A stretch of 64,000 bases of DNA from Fonsecaea monophora. Lineage: Eukaryota > Ascomycota > Eurotiomycetes > Chaetothyriales > Herpotrichiellaceae. The notes beneath the pieces were generated by a model. It was not told where the DNA came from. It worked only from the letters and a program-made list of their open reading frames with translations, and did not search any database. A program made the position numbers and the translations under genes. The stretch lies in assembly GCF_001642475.1 (NCBI RefSeq), contig NW_019173933.1, positions 558,001 to 622,000 on the forward strand, in the 5' to 3' direction. Shown here piece by piece: positions 10,830-21,890 of the stretch (position 1 is its first letter; each line of letters begins with the position of its first letter).

Positions 10830-13172
10830 CTAACTGGGCCAAAAGCCCGTGAGAATCTTGCTCTCGCCTTCATCCAGCTGAAGAGTAGTCTGACCAGACC
10901 CATTCTCCAATCTCTTCGAGTCAATGCGCGCGACAAACTGTATCTTGCGCCTGCCGGTGAAACGTGCCGAGACAAGCTGCCCCTTCTTCCATTCCATATC
11001 CACCACGATGCCGCCGCGGGCACAAACCCCTTTGACCCATCCAACGTCCTCCCACTCGCGCGGTAAGCAAGGGAGGAGATCAACATAGCCGTCTTCGTGG
11101 CTCTGGATCAACATCTCGGCAATACCCGCCGCGATGCCGAAGTTGCCGTCGATCTGGAATGGCGGGTGGTCGCCAAAGAGGTTGGGGAGGGTCGAGTGTT
11201 GCAGAAATTTCTGGATGATGGATTGTGCCTGTGCCGGATCTCGGAGACGAGTATAGAGTGCCAGTATCCACGCGGCGCTCCATCCAGTGTGCCCACCTCC
11301 GCTTACCAGGCGTCGCTGCAGGGTGACTCGAAGAGCTGACTTATGCTCCTCCGACAGGAGGCTGCGGCCTGGGTAGAGACCAAAAGCATGCGAGATGTGT
11401 CGGTGGCCCGGTTCAACCTCCTCCACGTCTTCCATCCATTCGAGCAGTTCGCCATGCTTGCCAATCTTCGGCTGAGGGAGCCGGGACAGGACCTTGAGGT
11501 ACATTTCTGGGGACTAGCCGAGGATCTTGCTCGCCTCAGCACAGCCGGTGAACAGCTCGTAAAGGATCTGAGCGTCCCATGTGGCTCCTACACAGACGGC
11601 ACCAGTCTCCCTGGTGCCCGGGATGATGTACGAGTTCTCGGCCGAGACCGATGGTGAGACAACCAGGACACCGTTCCTCTCGATGAGGAAATCTTCAAAG
11701 AACAAGGCCGCCTCCTGGAGCAAGGGGTATGCCCACTTCAGAAACTCCTGGTCGTGCGTGAAGAGGTAGTGTTCCCAAAGATGGGTGCACAACCACGCTC
11801 CGCCCAACACCCAGTACGTGGCCGGGACGTACCGGTCTTGAGGGGCACAGTCACCCCAGATGTCGGTGTTGTGGTGCGCAACGAAACCTCTGCAGCCATA
11901 CATGTCCTGGGCCACCTGCTTGCCTCGTTCGGCCATGCGCTGGATGTGGCCAAAGAGCACCAAGTGACATTCTGACAGATTAGCGACTTCGGCCAGCCAG
12001 TAGTTCATTTCAATGTTGATGTTGATGGTGTACTTGGAACCCCAGATCGGCTGATGGCTGTGGTTCCATATTCCTTGCAGCGTTGCAGGGAGGCCGGAGA
12101 GCGAAGACGCAACGAGCAGAAACCGGCCAAACGAGAACATCAGTGCCACCAAGTCGTTGTCCACTTCGCCCTGCTTCACACGAGCGAGTCTCTTGTCTGT
12201 GGGGATCGCTCTTAGCGGGGGATTGTCCTCTCCGATGCTAAGCGACGTCCTCGAGTAGAGTGATGAGTAGCGCTGCACATGCCTCTCGCGCAGCTCTTGC
12301 CACGGATACTTTGCCGCCTTCTCAAGTCGATCCACCACGGCTTGACCGGCGTCTATGTTTCTGAATGTCGTTTCGCCCGCAATGAGCACAACGACCGAGT
12401 CTCCTGAGATATGCAGCTCCTCGCCGGGAAGGCACTGGCCCATTTCCCCCTCAATGACAACTTTGACGCCCATCGCTGCCCACACAGCAGTTGGGCCTCC
12501 CAGATTTGCTTCCAAAATGAGACCATCAGAGATATTCTTCAGGCTGTCGTAGAGACAGTTATGCTCCAGCATCGGATTCTCGTTGCTGCCACGATTGATT
12601 CTGAGTTGGAATCGAAGAGATCCTGGGCGGTTCGAGGAGATGCGCACAGCCACAACTTCGTCCGCTGTACTGGCAAAGTATTCGCGTAGATATTCAGCCC
12701 CATCAAAGGTGTAACTCACGCTCGCAATGCCGGTCGTCAGATCCAGGCTACGCGTATATTTCTCCGCCACTGGCCTGACGGCTCGCCTGGTCTGGTCCGA
12801 GATTCCGCTAAAATCTTTGTTGTCGCTGGCACTCCCGTGCCCAAAGGTCATAAAGACGTCACCCAACGGAGCGTAATGTCGGAGACTCGCAGGCAATCCG
12901 GTAAAGGTGCGCTTGAGCAACTCTTGCGCTTCCTGGACGTGGTTGAGGTCGAGCAGTCTCCGGACTTCGGGGAGGCTGGCCTTTGCTAGAGGGTTGACCC
13001 GGTTCTGCGGGCCGCCGTACCAGACAGAATCTTCATTCATCCACAGTCTGTCCACGTCGAGGCCGCCTTTTATCATGGTCCCGAGCCTGCCATTGCCGAT
13101 GGGAAGAGCCTCGGTCCATACCTCTGCCGGTTGCTCGTACCAGAGCATGCGATTGTGCTCGGGGGCAGCCAT
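10830..13172 (-). pseudogene. GH95 alpha-L-fucosidase gene interrupted by one in-frame TAG
   Basis: Glycoside hydrolase family 95 hydrolyses alpha-L-fucosyl linkages. The frame covers 780 codons, the usual full length, without introns. The start has the family pattern: WTEALPIGNGRLG, WMNEDSVWYGGP, HYAPLGDVF. The catalytic region shows SVSAEN, which I take to hold the catalytic glutamate near residue 512, and the late part has NFGIAAGIAEML. Codon 553 is TAG (CTA at 11514-11516 on the plus strand); reading through it continues without any shift into SPEMYLKVLSRLPQP. The truncated product would lose the last third, including part of the barrel and the C-terminal sheet domain. No signal peptide is apparent. 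It may be a recent pseudogene, a sequence error, or rarely a readthrough product. I did not find a plausible intron that removes the stop. Confidence 0.85.
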
Positions 13173-14020
13173 AGTTGTTTAGCGATGGTGTAAATACACC
13201 AACGTACACCCACGGGAGTTTCAACTCGTCAAGACTGGCGGGCCACTAAGGTACCCTCAGCGCCTTGTATCGAGACACGTCTGTTTTCCGTTTTCCGTGC
13301 TCTGTCCTATATCCTCTTTGATTCGAGCCAAGAAAATATCATCAGCTTTTGGGTACTAAAATCGCGCAAAGTCCCCGACTTCCAGAACGGCCGAACGAGT
13401 ACCTGTACCTCCCTATCGAAGAAGGGAGAAGCGCCTGTGTCCTCCAGCATCATGACAATGAGACCAAACGTCATTGACAATGACCGGTCAAAAAAGCGGC
13501 ACGATGCAGATCCCAGGAGTTTGTCCGGTTCGGCTGGCTGGCCGATTAGGCCGATCAGCGAGCGAGGGAGGGATGGAAGAGTGGATTCATGCATGGCATC
13601 GCTTAATTCTGTGATTTCGTGGGGAAATTCCCATGAACAAAATAAATGCCTGAAATGGAGTTCCCCAATCGAGTTGAGATGTATAGTTGTCCGCAGAGGG
13701 ATGACATTTTAGTTAGAAACCCCGGTCGACGTTGAACATGGCTCATTCGAGTGGTTCTGCAATACAATATGTACCGAGTATAAGGAATACCAGCCCTGTT
13801 AGGTAAAGTTGTAAATCGGTATACCTCCACAGACCCAAGGAGAAGTTGTTAAGGATGGGAAAGAATGGCCTTATCTGGCCGTTCTGCCAGACCTACTTAG
13901 ATCTTACCAATTTCTCACCTCTCCCTCATTTCAGTCCTGTTCGGTCTTCATCCACCACGCCATTATTGAGTAACTGTTTCCAGGGATCAAGGAGCGATCA
14001 GCAAGAACAGCATCAGGGCG
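13173..14020. other. Divergent intergenic region
   Basis: Upstream regions of the fucosidase gene (-) and the following unknown gene (+). Nothing further recognised. Confidence 0.35.
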
Positions 14021-14830
14021 ATGGCGACCTGGACACCTATACCGACTCCATGGTCACGGCCTCCAGAGAATACTATCAAGGCACTGGACAAGAATCCGAA
14101 GTTGAGCGATATCATCCGTGTTTTACACTGCACCTCAGGCGACTACGACTCTCTTACCCGTCCGATCGAAGACCTCTTAGACGCACTCGACATCGATCCT
14201 GACGCGAAGCTAGGAAGTAAGGTCAATAAGCAGGCAATTAACGACATCGTCCAGATACTGAAAGATGACACTCTCTTTCGACCCATGTTAACGTGGGCTG
14301 AGAGTCAAGGGGAAGCGACTAGCAACGTTAACAAAGCCATCAAGTGTATCATCCATAACGTACACGCCAGAAGGAAACGCAGCTTTCGCAAAGAATCGAA
14401 GGATCATCTCCCCAGCGCCTCACCGAAAATTCCCGTAATTTCGACCCCCCAACATCAGAACAGTCCCGTTATCAAAACTAAAGTGTCTCCGATTGATAAG
14501 GACCCCGAATTTGTTCTAATTAAAGCGGACATCGATGCCGAAGCATACTACAGACTCGTCCCATCCGGACCGGCGGCTAACACTGCGTTCGATAAGTTGA
14601 AAGCGGAATGGACAACTAAAGCTCCTACGGACCATCGATCACAGGAATGCATCTCCTTCAAAGTTTTGGATGGAGGTTTCCCAGGAGCGATTGTCGAAGA
14701 TGGGGGAATTCTCAAAATACTGGCAACGAGAGCTAAGAAGAATCACGAAACCCTGGTTCTTATTGCTCAATATGGCGAACGCGTCAGACGTAAGCTCCAG
14801 TCATATCTGAACGATGGTGACCAAAACTGA
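14021..14830 (+). CDS. Hypothetical protein of unknown family
   Basis: Open frame of 269 residues that I cannot assign. It has a folded-looking N-terminal half (SDIIRVLHCTSGDYDSLTRP, then a helical stretch to about residue 115), a basic linker (ARRKRSFRKES), and a Pro/Ser/Lys-rich middle. The C-terminal half contains DAEAYYRLVPSGPAAN and ISFKVLDGGFPGA. No signal peptide or membrane segment is seen. The frame stops at 14828-14830. A splice from 14817 to 14847 would replace the last few residues and extend the protein to about 15009, but the donor GTGACC is poor. The start at 14021 begins directly before the conserved-looking part. It lies upstream of the PTS1 hydratase/isomerase gene. Confidence 0.5.
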   Translation: MATWTPIPTPWSRPPENTIKALDKNPKLSDIIRVLHCTSGDYDSLTRPIEDLLDALDIDPDAKLGSKVNKQAINDIVQILKDDTLFRPMLTWAESQGEATSNVNKAIKCIIHNVHARRKRSFRKESKDHLPSASPKIPVISTPQHQNSPVIKTKVSPIDKDPEFVLIKADIDAEAYYRLVPSGPAANTAFDKLKAEWTTKAPTDHRSQECISFKVLDGGFPGAIVEDGGILKILATRAKKNHETLVLIAQYGERVRRKLQSYLNDGDQN

Positions 14831-15593
14831 CTATAACCGACCTCACAGTTCCCAGTCGAACACCCCGCCCCTTCGATTCTAACGATCCCGCTGAGAGCGT
14901 CATACCTAGTGTTGAAAATCGAAGTAACAGGAGGTATTGCACCGACAGACCAGAGCACGGGCCGACGAACGATGGAGGACAGAGGAGAAGCACAAGCGGC
15001 GAGCACTGAGATTGGGACGAGATTTGTCGACTCGGGTTGAGCGCAGAGGCGGCCATGCTTCCGGCTCCATGAGCCTGCACTGGTTGCCACCAGTTCGGGG
15101 ACTTCTTCACCGAGTCTCGGGAATACTTGTGTTGGTACAGAACCTGCATCCTTCTAGCCTTCCGAAACACAACTTTAGCTGTCATGCGAGGAAGCCCTCG
15201 CCGGCCCACGGTAGTTACCTTTTCAAGATGCTATACCCGGCGGTACAACACGATCTGGCCCGGAGACCCGAATATGTAGGGGGGAGCCAGTCTGCCAGGA
15301 TTCGGGAACAAATGGGATTGGGGGGAATCCATAAACAGGAAACACCTCGGTGAATCTGTTCAAGATCCTAGAATTCCAGTCTCGATGAATCCCGCCGTTT
15401 CGGCCATAGTGTTTCGATAAAATCAATACACAGACAAATTCAAGTGTCGTCAAACCGGGGGCAGGCGGGATTTCGAGTGCTGGTCACTGGTTGCTTTGAT
15501 TACATGTCTTCTTCACACCAAGCGTTTGTCTTGTTCAAGTGACTGATATAACCCTCCTTCTGATAAATCATACATCACACATTGGTCACATAC
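14831..15593. other. Intergenic with one CCTCGG core upstream of the isomerase gene
   Basis: Possible extra exon of the preceding gene in the first 180 bp, otherwise no gene recognised. CCTCGG occurs at 15345-15350, about 245 bp before the next start codon. Confidence 0.35.
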
Positions 15594-16567
15594 ATGTCTG
15601 TGTCGGTGGAATACCGTGGCCGTGTCGCCATCGTCACACTCAACAACCCCAAAAGGCTCAATGCGCTGACCTCGCAGGGCTACTTCCAACTAGCCCAGAC
15701 CATGAGAGATATTGCACAGCGACCAGACATTACTGCGACCGTGCTAGTGGGCAAAGGTCGACTATTTTCCGCGTACGTTCCTCCCTACCTAGGTTTCCTA
15801 GACATAGATGCTGTAGTTCGAAAGTTGTGCCTTGGGAAAAACCAAAAAAATCTATTGATTTATTTGATGATAGTATGGCGAGATAGAGAGACAGACGGAT
15901 CAGCTAATAGATGAGCCTTCCGTTCAGTGGTGCCGATGTGAAGGACGGACAAGCCGCACGCGAGAAGACCGATGCCACTGGCGTACTCGTGCGCCAACAG
16001 ACTCTTCGCAACCTGTCGCACATCCTGGAGGTGACTGAAGCCTTCTACAGCCACCCCAAAGTGCTGGTCACAGCGCTGAACGGGCCCGTGATCGGACTCT
16101 CGGCGGCGCTTGTCTGTCATTCCGAATTCGTCTACGCGATGCCAAACGTCTACCTCCACGCGCCGTTCACGAAGCTGGGCATTGCCGCCGAGGGTGCATC
16201 GACCGTCACCCTCATCCAGCAACTGGGACCACGCAAAGCCGCCGAGGCCCTGTTAATGTCCAAGCGCATCTCCTGCGAGGACCTGGTCCGTGTGGGCTTC
16301 ATCAACCAGGTCTTCGACACCCAAGGCAATGAAGACGCCTTCTTGAGTCGGGTGCTCGAAGAGCTCGATCGCTGTCTGGGCGCAGATCTCAGCGCCGATG
16401 CTGTCCTGCGCGTCAAGGCATTGATGCGGACGCCTCAAACCCCTTTGCTTGCCTCCCAGACCTTGGCTGAGACTTTGGGCGTAGTCGACCGGCTGTCGTC
16501 CGCGACTTCTTCGGCCACGAGCCGTTTCGCCAAAGTTGCAAACAAGTCGACTGGGTCGAAGCTTTGA
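15594..16567 (+). CDS. Enoyl-CoA hydratase/delta3,delta2-enoyl-CoA isomerase family protein, PTS1 (SKL)
   Basis: Crotonase-fold protein, probably a peroxisomal enoyl-CoA isomerase of the Eci1 type, which moves double bonds so that unsaturated acyl-CoAs can enter beta-oxidation. Two exons, 15594-15772 and 15928-16567, give 272 residues. The intron (donor GTACGT at 15773, acceptor CAG ending 15927) splits the oxyanion-hole motif, giving FSAGADVK after joining. The second oxyanion region is LNGPVIGLSAALV. The protein ends in TGSKL, a canonical peroxisomal signal. The preference for isomerase rests on the NGPVIGLSA pattern typical of Eci proteins; a hydratase cannot be excluded. Confidence 0.85.
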
Positions 16568-16930
16568 TGACTACGAGACCTGACAGTGTTAGGACGATAG
16601 TGATGGTTAACCCTTTTTCTCTCCCGCGGTATACCGAGAACGTCTTAATATTTACGCAAAGAGACCCGGAAATGCTATTACTGCTGTCCTCGTTCTCCAT
16701 ATGTGCCATTGTACTTTCATTGGAGGGTTCTGACCACCGGTTGAGTGGGCTTGAATTCACCATTGGACGAAGAGGAAACAGTATAAACAGGTACGCGGCA
16801 TAGCAATAATCTTGACATATCCATTTCAACACCCTAGCGTACTGAAATAGACGTGCGTGTGATAGAGAATGGGCTTGACTGTAGACACGACACATATTCC
16901 GTCTGAGCTTTGTCACCAATACACTAGGTG
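16568..16930. other. Intergenic between convergent genes
   Basis: 3' flanks of the isomerase (+) and the aldehyde dehydrogenase (-). Nothing further recognised. Confidence 0.35.
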
Positions 16931-18732
16931 TTATGGTTGCGACTTGGGCCGGAAAATGGTCTTCGTGTTGCAATACAGCTTCAGGCCTTGAGTGCCCATC
17001 TCGTAGCCAATCCCACTCTGCTTGTGTCCGCCAAAAGGCGCCATCGGGTTGAGCTCCATGTGGCTATTGATCCAGACACTGCCAGCTTCCAATTGCCCTG
17101 CGATGCGGTCGGCCTGTTCGAGATCCCGGGTCCAGACTGATGCGCCCAGGCCCATTTTGGAGTTGTTGGCCCGGCCAATGACCTCGGCCTCGTCCGTCCA
17201 GGACAAGATAGGGAGGATAGGAGCTAATATTACCAGCGTTCCATGTCAGCCAGAGTACAAAACGCGACGTCGAATTTGGGGGGTCACTCGCAGGCCGAAA
17301 GCGCAGAAGAGATAGCGAAAAAGAAGACAAGGTCTGCTGCTCACCAAAGGGTTCCTCTTGAACGATCTGAGACGACTCGTACGGTCGGTCAACGATGGTG
17401 GGTTTGATAAAATAGCCTGCTTTTTCGACGGCTGTCGGATCTCCTGTGACGACATGAAGGTTGTCTTTCTGGATATTGCTCAAGAAGCCTTGTGCTTTCT
17501 GGAATTGCATGTCGTTTTGCAGAGGGCCCACGAATACCCCTTCCGTCAGGCCATCACCGCTCCGTAGGGTCTTGGTGTATGCGACTATGGCCTCGAGAAA
17601 TTCATCGTAAATGGACTCATGCACGTACACGCGCTTGATGGCCAGGCAGACTTGACCAGAGTTGACGAAACTAAATGTGGCGATCTAATAACACAATAGA
17701 GGAGTTAGTATTCAACAGATTCCGTCCACTCGTCTGCACAAAGCACACGAAGGGAACTGGGCTTTTCTCCTCTCACTTCCTCCAAGACTCACCTTTGGTG
17801 CTACTTCTTTTATGTCGACACTCGGACATACGATCGAAGCATCGTTGCCTCCACTTTGATTCGAACGTTAATGACGCTAGCCCGAAAAGGTGGAAACAAA
17901 ACTCACAGTTCCAGTGTCACTCTCTTCAACGTGCCGCTTGCACTGCGCATAATGGCCTTTCCCGTGGCCGTCGAGCCGGTGAAACTGATCTTGTCGACAC
18001 CGTGATGCTCGGTCAGCCAGGGGCCGAGCTGGTCGTCGCCGCTCAAGACTTGCAGCACGCCAGGAGGAAAGAAGCGCTGGGCCAGCTCTCCGATCTTCAG
18101 GGTGCAGTAAGGCGTGAACGGCGACGGCTTCACGATCATGGTATTGCCCGCCATCAGGGCAGGCGCAATCTTCTGGCACGCGAGACTGACGGGGAAGTTC
18201 CAGGGGACGATTCCCACGCAAACTCCCAGAGGCACGTAGCGCAAAATGCATTGCTTTCTCTCATCTTCCCAAACCACCTCGTCTACGATATGTATCTTTG
18301 CAGCAGACCGCATTCGATCGACGCCTGCTCGGAGCTCAGAGCGAGCCACAACCAGCTGAAAACGGGCTGTCAGAACAGAAAATCATGAAAGAGAATGCGG
18401 ACCCGGCAGGAGTCTCCGATCGTTCTTACCGGCTTGCCCTGTTCGATGGTCAACAGCCTCGTCAAACTATCGCCCAGCTGCTCAATGGCTGACGCAAAAC
18501 TTTCCACGGCCGCTTTCCGCTCCTCGTACGGTAACTTGGACCAAGTCTTGAAAGCTCTTCTGGCCGCTTCGACGCTGTCATCAACGTCATCTTTCGTCGC
18601 GACTGGGACGTCTGCAAGCGCTTCGCCAGTGGCGGGGTTTATTCCATGTCGCTTTGCTGACGTGTTCCTCAGCTTTCCGTCAATCGTGTTGCAGTAGTTT
18701 TTGAACACATCGAGCTCTGTGGTACCGTTCAT
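16931..18732 (-). CDS. NAD(P)-dependent aldehyde dehydrogenase
   Basis: Oxidises an aldehyde to a carboxylic acid. Five exons join cleanly: 18732-18430, 18355-17907, 17853-17793, 17684-17345 and 17223-16931, giving 481 residues, the normal family length. The third exon is only 61 bp; it is needed to complete the LELGGND motif that holds the general-base glutamate. The catalytic cysteine lies in SGQVCLA. Other landmarks are VPWNFPVSL, KPSPFTP, FTGST and EEPFGAPILP. No peroxisomal signal was found (the protein ends SQP). It would act between the alcohol dehydrogenase and the acyl-CoA ligase nearby, if they share a pathway. It is transcribed in the same direction as the ligase and the third hydratase. 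Confidence 0.9.
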
Positions 18733-19410
18733 GGTCGTATACGTGAATCTCTCTACAAAAGAAGCCAGGAGAGCGCAGTGGTTGAATTATGGACCAGCTG
18801 CTTTTCCTCACTGTTTTCAATACGTGTGGAACGGAGAGGAATCTTTTGCTACTTTATACACAATACGGACCGGATGTTCACACTAATAAAGGGTGGACTC
18901 GACGGAATCAGTCAGCCATATGTATGTCAAATGATGTGGGCAAAATCTTAGTTCAAGTCAGCCATTGTTCGATCCAACGCCTCGAGTATGTACTCCAGAT
19001 GCCATGATATGCCCTGTGCACGATCCCTAGCCATACGAGCGTAACTACCACTCGAATTTAGCCCCTAGCCTGCGGTGCATTGAAATCGCCGGTGATCATT
19101 TTGGCGTGGTCTTCACAGGCGATGGCGGCCCACGGTTCAAAGAAGGGATCGAGCCCACCGGCCCGAGGTATTTGTCATATCGAGTTAGCGTGGTCCTTGG
19201 CCAAGACCCGATATTATTCGCTCGCCTCGTCTACCTCTGTATGCTCCCACCTACGAGGCTGTAAGCCCTTTTGGCATGAGAGGTTGTGCCAGTCTGCAAA
19301 AGAAATGTCTAGGCTATGCGTGGTGGCTTGGAATCATTGCGGGAAGCCCTCACTAGCATTGCTCTCTATTTTCTAGATGGCGTTGATCCCCCATTCCACC
19401 CACGTAGCTC
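18733..19410. other. Intergenic with one CCGAGG core upstream of the aldehyde dehydrogenase
   Basis: No gene recognised. CCGAGG is at 19163-19168, about 430 bp upstream of the aldehyde dehydrogenase start and beyond the 3' end of the ligase gene. Confidence 0.35.
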
Positions 19411-21438
19411 TCACAGTTTGGCCTTGTCCCGCTTCCAATACTGAAGGTCAGTGTGGCCCGTCTCAAACAATTCTTTCTTCAGTAATAGTTTGGGCACCTT
19501 GAAGGTGTTGGTCTTCTTCAACTCGGGCACGACGCGAAGAACCGTGGGGAGTTTGTAATACGACAATCTGTCCTTCAAGAAATCTCGTAGATCCGGCAAC
19601 GAGAGTGATTGCTGCCCCTGGAACCATGGTTAGCCTTTTTTTTTGGAGGATTCCCTAAAGCATTAGAGGGACCAACCTCTTTCAAAACCACGGCCGTTGC
19701 TATCCGCTGACCAAGCTCTGCATCATCGACACCAACCACGATTACTTCCTGAACTTTCGGATGCTCCAAGATCTCGCGCTCAATATCAATGGCCGAGATC
19801 TTGTACCCGCCTGACTTGATGACTGGGGAGACGCATCAGCTCGGAGTGACCTTATGATATTCACCGTGCTTACTGTCCACAGAACTGCGCCCTTTGAGGA
19901 AATAGAGGTCTCCCACTCTCTCCGCAATGTCCCCAGTCTTAAAGAATCCATCATCCGTAAGGGCTTTCCTAGTCCCTTCGATATCGTTGATGTACCTGAC
20001 AGCGAAGGTTATATATGATCAAGATTAAACCAATGGGGGGGAGGGCATACTTTGAAAACATGAATGGAGAGCGGACGTGGACCTCTCCCTGATCGCCTCC
20101 TTCGAGATATGATTCTGTCCCCGGATTCTTGATCCCGACCGAGCCCTAATATCATACAGCATCAGCTTTGGATTCTCTTCTTCTTCCCCTCCACCTCAGA
20201 TCGGAGCAGCTAGAGGACTCAGTTGGTATCCTACTGGGACGAACGTCATTCCCTTCAGGTTTGAGAAAGGGTTGCCGAATTCCGTTCCGCCGTATCTTTC
20301 CAGAATGTGACGACCGTCACACAGCGTGGCCCATTTTCGAGATACATGGACAGGCAACGCCGCAGACCCACAATGAAGCTGGTCGATGCTACAGAGTGCT
20401 CGGCGGTATTCTTCTCTTTCTTTAACATCAAGTTCCATGAGGACGTTGTCCCAGTGTTGCAGGAGGCGGATGAAAACCGTCGGCACGGCGGAAAACGACG
20501 TGATGTTTCCACGCCGGATCCGATCCCAGAGATCCGGTATGTCCAGTTTGGCGCTCGTAAACTCCACACAGCCACCCCCTACGAGGGTCGGGACCGTGTT
20601 GACCATCAGACCCGTAGCATGGTGCGTAGGGAGGCTTTGGAGACTGGTGAAGCCGGGTCCGATGTTATTCCGCCATCCTGCGGCTAGAGCAATCGCAATG
20701 ACGTTATATCTCCTCATCGCTGCTCCCTTGGGTCGACCCGTGCTGCCGGAGGTGAAGATGATGAGACCTGGCTTGTTCGGGTCAGGTGCTTTGCCGGAAG
20801 AAAAGACCAATGAGCGCAGGTCTGTGGGCGTGGTCTTGATACAGCAATCCACAAGCACAACGCGGTAATCGTTTTCAATGCCCGGGCTACCAGTAATACT
20901 TCGGCACAGGTCCTCATGGCGTGCGGAACACACCGTGGCATGTGCGCGTGAGGTTTTGGCCGCATGGATGAGTTCCTCGAAAGAGATGTGAGGACCTTGT
21001 GCACTATTAGCTTCTGCCATAAGATCCATGATGGGAGGTGAACTTGAAGAGCTCACTTTGAGGCACAACGATGGCCCCGAGGCACATCACAGCAAAGAAC
21101 GCAACGACAAACTCGTAACCTCTTGCGACAACGAGCACACATATCTCATCTCCCCTCCGAATCATCTCCAACGATTTAGCCGTAAGCTGCTGGCGAATGT
21201 GGTTTCTGGCCGCCACGACATCGCTAAAGAGCTGGTGGTAGCTGATCTCGTGATTGTTGTGAGGGTCCCTCACTGCTGTCGTGTTTTGATTGAGGGCCAA
21301 AAAGTACAGCCTGTGGAACAGCAGATCATGAGGAAGGACATTCTCTCCCTCGTGTGGTGGAAAGAAATCTGTTCGGTCAAAGCTTGCCGGATCTAGGTTT
21401 GTTGTCACCATTTTTGTAACAGGAGGGACAACCGTCAA
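19411..21438 (-). CDS. Acyl-CoA ligase (ACSF3/malonyl-CoA synthetase-like AMP-binding enzyme), PTS1-like AKL
   Basis: ANL-superfamily enzyme that activates a carboxylic acid to its CoA ester through an acyl-adenylate. Six exons join without a break: 21438-21057, 21013-20235, 20145-20051, 19995-19874, 19822-19677 and 19617-19411, giving 576 residues from the first ATG or 567 from the second at 21411. Motifs in order are the P-loop-like FTSGSTGRPKG, the LPTHHATGL region, ERYGGTEFG, FFKTGDIAE, and the hinge region KSGGYKISAIDIE, which resembles ACSF3 and malonyl-CoA synthetases. A late lysine region follows (KVPKLLLKKEL). The protein ends KAKL; AKL is an accepted peroxisomal signal. In context it would prepare an acid for the neighbouring acyl-CoA oxidase. 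Its substrate cannot be told. Confidence 0.88.
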
Positions 21439-21890
21439 AGTGTGAAGGCGAAGTCAAACGCTGGATTATCAACAACCTAAGAAACTGAATACTCTGTTGA
21501 ATAACACGGGAGAATCTACGGAAAGTCGATAAAGCGATAGAAATATAGACGCTGCGGAGTACTGCAGCTTATCAAAACAACCAACAGATTGTTGGCCCAA
21601 GAAAGCGAAGCGGCGATATTTGGTGGCTATAGAAAATGCCGAGCTACATAGAGGTACCCCGCGGCTTGAAAATCTAGTCGCCGCAGACTCGGGACGTAAT
21701 GATCCAATCCCGGCGGTTGACTTGTGCGTAGCCCAGGATAACGGGGCCTATACCCAAGGCCTCCTGCCACTGTTCCTAGTACTAAAGCCACGTGATGAGA
21801 GGTAAGACTAATATTCAAATACGCTGTTTCAACTGCCTGCAGCCGCCTATTTCTGACTCATGGGCCCCAAGTATTGAGCCACTTGATCAA
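21439..21890. other. Intergenic between ligase and third hydratase (both minus)
   Basis: Promoter region of the ligase gene and 3' flank of the hydratase gene. No CCTCGG core or further gene was seen. Confidence 0.35.

Noticed and set aside
11500..11530. A small intron to remove the TAG in the fucosidase gene
   Set aside because: No suitable donor and acceptor pair flanks the stop, and residues on both sides align as continuous family sequence.
11343..12689. Plus-strand frames across the fucosidase gene
   Set aside because: They oppose a gene with firm GH95 features throughout, and none has a recognisable domain.
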